Shown: piece after piece, positions 45,049 to 49,650 of the stretch | How positions within the stretch are numbered: the first letter of the stretch is position 1 | Layout: each line of letters begins with the position of its first letter | Assembly: GCA_015680685.1 (NCBI GenBank) | Contig: MNCI01014500.1 | Span: forward strand, 61,903-111,552 | Direction of reading: 5' to 3' | From: Gnetum montanum | Lineage: Eukaryota; Streptophyta; Gnetopsida; Gnetales; Gnetaceae | DNA: 49,650 nt | Notes under the pieces: generated by a model | What the model was told of the DNA's origin: nothing | The model's database searches: none | Seen by the model: the letters and a program-made list of their open reading frames with translations, nothing else | Program-made: the position numbers and the translations under genes

Positions 45049-47861
45049 ATGGTCCTAAAGAGACCAACAACTAAAGGACATTCCCAACATGGGAGAAAAA
45101 GACCAAGAGGCTGTAGGAGAGGCCAAGCAAGAGAACAAAATCCCCAAGAAAAACATGCAGAATAGGAGGCTTAATCATTCAACATTTATCAACAAACTCC
45201 TATCATAAAGCGCTCAGCCCAAGAAGAAGTAGAAGTTCAACTAGCACTTGAACAAGGGCAACACCTCATGTTATTTCTAGAATGCCTCTAGGCCATACAG
45301 GAGAAGTCCATCATGTTCACAGTCATTGTGGAACTGAACTTTGGTCATTTCCTGGAATTTGCACAAGAAGCGATAAGGACACAACTCCAAGGATATCCAC
45401 TATGGCCTACCTTATTTAATAATGGTGAATGGTATATGGGAAAAACTTACCAATTCTAGAAAAATAAATAGATTGATGCAATAATGAAAATTAAAGGAGT
45501 CTCTATGTCATACTTAGTAGAGGCAATTGGCAAGGCCCTCAACATTCCATATGAAGATGCCAATGCAGCACAAATTTTAACAAGATTAGACACTGATGCT
45601 AAGAGGTTGTGTTTGCAAAGAGCATATGGAAAAGAAGATAAAGATTACTGTGAGCTCACAACTGAAGAGAAAATATATTTCAAGATTGGAACCTATTGCT
45701 TGTTTTCAACTAAAAGGGTCAATAGACTACCCACATATGTAGCTAGATGAAGCACAATCCTGATTGGAAAATTCAATGCTAACATCGCTCATCTATTCTT
45801 CCTCAAAATTCAAAGGCAGTTTGAAGAAAAGAATGTTGGGAAGCTAACACTTTCATTCCTTTGCCTTATTAGGAAGTTGTGTTGACAAGTTGGAATCCTG
45901 GGATATACTAATGATGTTCCAAGGAGGGCCCAAAATGCTTCCTATGAAGAGATGTTTAAACCGTTGCCACCAAAGAAGGATCAGTTGGAGAAGCAAGTAG
46001 GGACCAAGGTAGCTATAGGTTCCACTTCTATCGGTAACATCCTAGCTACCAATTGGTAGCAACAAGTAGGACCTAGTAGCTAGCCACAAGTTGAACAACA
46101 GCAACAACAATAACAACAACAATAACAACAACAAGAAGAAGTATCACCACCACCGTAGGACTATACACCATTCATGAGCCACCTAAAATAAATTGCAGAA
46201 ACAATAAGTTGCGGAACAAGGGAGGGGCCAATTTGCACAAAGTATGGGAGAGCTTTGTCAGGTCCATCATATCCACAGATCCAACTAGTAGGGAGGTATT
46301 ACTATAGATATAAGGAGAGGATGATGACACATCAAATTTTTTGGAATACTGCATCATTCCAAGTCATGCTTAAAACTAGTGAAGATTCCACAGTTGTAGT
46401 TATGCAACACCAAGATGCAGTAGGAGCCATAGAGGTCATTATTGATGATAGTAATGAATCTTTCAATATGCTTGTTGTGCCATCAGCTGATATTTTTGAA
46501 GCAAGATATGCTCAAATGCTTGCTGAAACCTCAATGACTTTTATAGAACATGAAGATATTTTGGACAAACTACTACAGATGGACCAAGTTATGCAAAATA
46601 TTTTTGATATTCCAAGCAATATCATTGTAGTGTAGTTTAATTTAATAGCCACAAAGGGGAAGTTTCTCATGGCAGAAACTAGAACTAAACATGTAGAAAA
46701 CAAAGTGTAGCAATTATAAGTAAAGTTAGCAAATCTAAGAGCTAAAAAGAAAGACCCTATAGAGTTCATAGTGCTTGACCAACATGAAAAATTTAGAACT
46801 AATCATGTGAGGTAATTAATTGTCCATAATATGCAAATGGAAAGAGAGAAAGAAAAGGGAGTGTGGGATTCATCATTGGCTGAAGCCCAAACATATACAC
46901 ATGTCAAAGCAATCATAGCCTTATAGGAGAAGAATAAGAAACTTGTTGCTCATAATATGAAGTTGAAAAATAGTAAAAAGTAGAAAAAAGTTCTTGAGGA
47001 GAGCATCCAATAGCTCAAAGAACAACTTATCAAAGTTAGCCAAGACATGAGTCATTTGGCTTGGGAGAACAAGAACTTATCAATGGAAGAAGTTTGTGCT
47101 ATCTGTTAGAAATTTGCAATAGAAATCAGCACATGATAGAATGAGGCCAAGAAACATGAGTGACTCAAAGAGCATTTCAAAGACTAGGTAGACATTATAA
47201 ACAAATAAATGAAAAAGAAATCTAGATGACGAAGGCCAAAATTAGTTCCCTCTCTACACAAAATCTAGATTGGAAATCCATCTTGGATAGTCTTGCCCAT
47301 GTCCACTAGGCAGAGGTGAAGAACAAGGACCTACAAATAGAAGACCTTATAGTGTACATGTGATTAGCAAACCTCTGGTATGCTAATTTAGCCATGTTAA
47401 CAGTAGGTAGACCCTGAAATGAATTAGAGCGGTAGGTAGCACTTATATATGTCATGTATGAAAAGGTGTTTGTTGATAGAAAATATGCACTACAAAAGCT
47501 ACATGTGGCAAACTCAGAATTAGAAATTGTTAAGACTAGCTACCATGGGCAAAAGGATGTAGTAGCAAACTTGGCATGTCTCATGTCAAACTACCAAGAA
47601 CTTAGAAAGATGGTCAGAGCATTTGAAGAGGAGAGACAATAATTTGCAGCTTGGTACATCAAAGCAAATAAGATGTTTCTACAACTACCATGCCCATGGA
47701 ATCTACCCAGTCCATCCAACATTGCACAATAAGTGTGGACGATGCATGACCCAAGGATAGAAGAAGAGAAGCTTCAAGCACTCCTAAACTGCTACCAATT
47801 TCAAAAGCTTGATGACAAAGGAAAGAAGCTGATGGAAGAGCCTGCATCGCTTCGAACATGA
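45049..47861 (+). pseudogene. Unknown large ORF of element C, broken
   Basis: A coding remnant of about 930 codons. One frame runs from about 45049 to 47225; after a frameshift a second continues to the TGA at 47859-47861. The parts are: an N-terminal basic stretch; a globular region with FGHFLEFAQEAIRTQLQGYP, then YLVEAIGKALNIPYEDANAA, then KRVNRLPTYVAR; a Gln-rich run with EEVSPPP (46093-46155); a second globular region (46255-46635, 126 codons open); and a long Lys/Glu-rich coiled coil (about 46660-47640). By hand I count about 15 TAG, 7 TAA and 5 TGA in the first frame. I do not recognise the family. Its place after the post-pol region, before the purine tract, is where Athila-like elements carry an extra ORF. 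Confidence 0.6.
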
Positions 47862-48058
47862 ACTACATCAAGCTACATCAAATTTTATTTTTGTTTTGTC
47901 ATGTAATTATGTCATTTTTTCAAAACATCATTACAGCATTCTAAGTCATGTAAATAGTTAGTTAGTCATGTCAAATTAAGTCTACCTCTAAATTTTGTAA
48001 GGGACTCTATCCTAATTTTTTTAACTCAAGCACAAGTTTTTAGTCTATCATGAGGGTA
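47862..48058 (+). other. Element C 3' untranslated end and polypurine tract
   Basis: T-rich sequence after the unknown ORF ends in 'atgagggta' (48050-48058), directly before the LTR start TG at 48059. The short purine run at the junction fits a polypurine tract. Confidence 0.55.
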
Positions 48059-48235
48059 TGAGAAAGTCAATTTTTGTTACTTTGTAATATCGTATCCACG
48101 ATATCGTAGCAACAATGTCATAGATACGATGTTGAATCCCATGCTACATCATCATTGATATAATGTCTCGGGATGCGTGTAGCCCTATAAATAGTACCAC
48201 TTGGGTGCACGATCAACAACTTTTCATTTCAAGTC
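48059..48235 (+). repeat. Element C 3' LTR, first 177 bp
   Basis: It aligns with the start of the 5' LTR at 38540 through 'caacaacttttcatttcaag' and then stops at 'tc', where LTR D begins. TATAAATA is at 48186-48193 and ACGATATCGT at 48098-48107. The rest of this LTR should follow element D outside the window. Confidence 0.75.
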
Positions 48236-48260
48236 TGATGAGACGCGTTGTGCATTGACC

Positions 48261-48338
48261 GCGATATTGTGTCCAATGCGATATCGCATCCCCCGCGATA
48301 TCGCATCTTCCCCTGCGATATCATGTACGCGATATCGC
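48261..48338 (+). promoter_or_regulatory. Cluster of GCGATATCGC palindromes upstream of TATA
   Basis: Exact GCGATATCGC at 48278-48287, 48295-48304 and 48329-48338; near copies at 48261-48270 (GCGATATTGT) and 48315-48324 (GCGATATCAT). The cluster ends 17 bp before the TATA box at 48355. Repeated palindromes at this position are typical of binding sites for a dimeric factor; the factor is unknown. Confidence 0.65.
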
Positions 48339-48354
48339 AATGCGCCGCCATATC

Positions 48355-48362
48355 TATAAATA
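48355..48362 (+). promoter_or_regulatory. TATA box of element D 5' LTR
   Basis: TATAAATA in 'tctataaataagaggcgg', matching the box of LTR B in sequence and position. Confidence 0.7.
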
Positions 48363-48684
48363 AGAGGCGGCTCTCCCTTGTTTTACATCCCAGTTTAGAG
48401 TAGCGAAGCTCTGGTAGTTTGATCCCTCCAGAGTTAGATTTTTTTCCCGTGTCTGCCCATAATGTGGTGAATGTAATTGTACGGTGTCTTTATTCGAGTG
48501 TGCCGTACTTGGACACGCACATTACCAACAATAAAGATCGAGATTACTTCATCATTGCAGCATTCACTTTGTCATTTATTTATTTGTTATTTATTTAATT
48601 TTTATTTACTATTTTCTCTCTCTCACCCTTAAACTCCTAGAAGTGAAACGAGTACGACTTGATTACGAGCATTTAAGTGTTGCT

Positions 48685-48800
48685 ACTTGGTAGCCCAGTG
48701 GTGTAGCTAGGATCTATGCTTGGTAACCCAGTGGCGTATTTGGGATCTGCACTTGGTAATCCCAGTCGCGTACCTAGGATCTACGCTTGGTAGTCCTAAT
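48685..48800 (+). repeat. Tandem repeat in LTR D, 3.5 x 33 bp
   Basis: Units at 48685-48717, 48718-48750, 48751-48784 and a partial one from 48785. Each starts '(a/g)cttggtarcccagt' and ends 'ggatct'. LTR B has about two decayed units near 28702-28750, so the array expanded in D. Confidence 0.85.
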
Positions 48801-49149
48801 GGTAGTCATGCACGAAGTCCAAGATGTGTATGGTTGATCAAGGAATTAGTTGCTCGTCGCACTTAGGCTAGATTATATTTTCTTACTCTTTTTCCTCCTA
48901 GCTTAGATTAGTTAATATTATTTTCCATAGCCTTCAAGAGTAGCATAGAATTAGGAACACATCATACACCTCATCTGGACTAAACCATACGTGATATATG
49001 CAATACTAGTCCAGGTGGGAAGACAGCGAACTACGACCTAAGGCTAACTATCTAGGTGCCACAACTAGTCCATCTATGGAGTTCGACTGGATCGCGCATG
49101 CGATGCTCGTTTTGTATCGTTGAGTGTAGGGGTACCTCACCACTCATCA

Positions 49150-49168
49150 TTGGCACCATTGCCGGGGA
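49150..49168 (+). other. Primer-binding site of element D
   Basis: 'ttggcaccattgccgggga' directly after the LTR, close to the Athila-type site in element B. Confidence 0.8.
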
Positions 49169-49281
49169 TGGTGCTAGTTATCTAGATTAGTTATATCATA
49201 CAAGGTCGTTGTAAAGAACTTAACGATATATCTCTTAAAAAGAAGTAATTATTAAAAAGTCACATAAATTCACACACAATC

Positions 49282-49650
49282 ATGCCTCTCCTACAAGATG
49301 ATAATGATGTCACACTTAGTGAGGAAGTTCATTGGAGAACCAACGAACTATATGATGATGAAGATTGGAGTATACAACCTAAAGTGGGAATTTCTTATAA
49401 GAATGAAAAAAAACAACGTCATTGTAACACACGAAAGCCTAACTTACCCGATGANCTCACAACAATGCCTCTCCTACAAGATAATCATAATGCCACTTAG
49501 TGAGGAAATTCATTGGAGAACTGATGAATTATATGACGATGAAGATTGGAGTATACAACCTGAAGTGGGAGTTTCTTATAAACATGAACGAAAACAACGT
49601 CATCGCAACACACGAAGGCATAACTTACCTGATGACGATGAACCCCCACT
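49282..49650 (+). pseudogene. Element D gag N-terminus, internally duplicated
   Basis: The frame starts at the ATG at 49282 with MPLLQDDNDVTLSEEVHWRT, then NELYDDEDWSIQPKVG. From 49464 the same sequence begins again (period 182 bp) and continues to the window end. In the second copy one extra base puts a TAG in frame at 49498-49500. The N at 49455 falls just before the repeat junction. The position 130 bp after the primer site fits gag. The N-terminal residues differ from those of B and C. Confidence 0.6.
49282..49650 (+). repeat. Direct tandem duplication, 182-bp period
   Basis: Copy 1 is 49282-49463 and copy 2 runs from 49464 to the edge. Both contain 'gatgaagattggagtataca' and 'acaacgtcat'. 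They differ at scattered sites, so the duplication is not an exact assembly echo, though the N at 49455 advises care. Confidence 0.85.

Larger units (their letters stand above)
48236..49149 (+). repeat. Element D 5' LTR, 914 bp
   Basis: The start TGATGAGACGCG is like TGAAGAGCAGC of LTR B. The end is CACCACTCATCA, followed by a primer site. It contains five GCGATATCGC-like palindromes (48261-48338), a TATA box, a 33-bp minisatellite (48685-48800) and the block 'ttgagtgtaggggtacctca' shared with B. Confidence 0.85.
38535..49650 (+). mobile_element. Element C: gypsy with gag and protease, no RT or integrase
   Basis: A 5' LTR (38540-39402), a primer site, gag, protease, a long interior with a large unknown frame, a purine tract and the start of a 3' LTR (48059) define the element. 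The 3' LTR is split by element D, and its remainder is beyond the right edge. The left flank CTACA (38535-38539) may be the target duplication; the partner is not visible. RT, RNase H and integrase are missing: sequence like the end of pol (42682-42960) follows soon after protease. It is inserted in the minus-strand LINE. Confidence 0.8.
48236..49650 (+). mobile_element. Element D: gypsy, 5' LTR and gag start, nested in C
   Basis: A third member of the B/C group, inserted in the 3' LTR of C after 'ttcaagtc'. The LTR is 48236-49149, the primer site follows, and gag starts at 49282. The rest is outside the window. It is the best preserved of the group in its regulatory sequence, and by nesting it is the youngest of LINE, C and D. 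Confidence 0.8.

Overview
The window is a stretch of plant nuclear DNA made almost entirely of old, broken, nested retrotransposons. I see no intact host gene, no rRNA, no CRISPR array and nothing bacterial. The plant assignment rests on the element types: a Copia LTR with a G-box, Athila/Tat-branch Ty3/gypsy elements with TGGCGCC-type primer sites, plant RTE and L1-like LINEs, and a tRNA-derived SINE. The age and density of the elements suggest a large-genome plant, perhaps a gymnosperm; that last step is inference.

Layout from left to right: the 3' LTR of a Copia element (1-719); a short GC-rich LINE 3' end on the minus strand with a 16-bp target duplication (1254-1718); a long AT-rich tract holding one SINE copy (about 5684-5930); a degenerate L1-like LINE on the plus strand (about 8740-10353), followed by an unrecognised coiled-coil reading frame (to 11365); complete gypsy element A on the minus strand (11926-21232, LTRs of 1662 and 1634 bp, target duplication CTTAT); a second SINE copy (about 21524-21740); an RTE 3' fragment (about 22497-23000); and solo LTR E (23467-24314, target duplication AATAG).

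From about 26620 to the right edge lies a nest. A minus-strand LINE was split by gypsy element B (28299-37479, target duplication CCTTT). Its upstream part was cut again by gypsy element C (38540 to beyond the right edge). Element D (48236 to beyond the edge) then landed in the 3' LTR of C. LTRs B, C, D and E belong to one related group, with a shared 3' end, TATA region and 'GCGATATCGC'-like palindromes.

The elements divide the work in an interesting way. B has gag, protease, RT, RNase H and integrase remnants. C and A keep gag and protease but have lost RT and integrase. C carries instead a remnant of about 930 codons of unknown function, with coiled coils, just before its 3' LTR. A carries two related minisatellites whose units keep a 4-bp-stem, 6-nt-loop hairpin with covarying stem bases. 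A and C therefore look like non-autonomous elements that would have depended on enzymes from relatives such as B.

The best candidates for something undescribed are the hairpin minisatellites of A, the unknown frame of C, the inverted 'GACTACGCTC' modules in the LTRs of A, and the two-copy SINE family. Positions 36500-37160 are an assembly gap.
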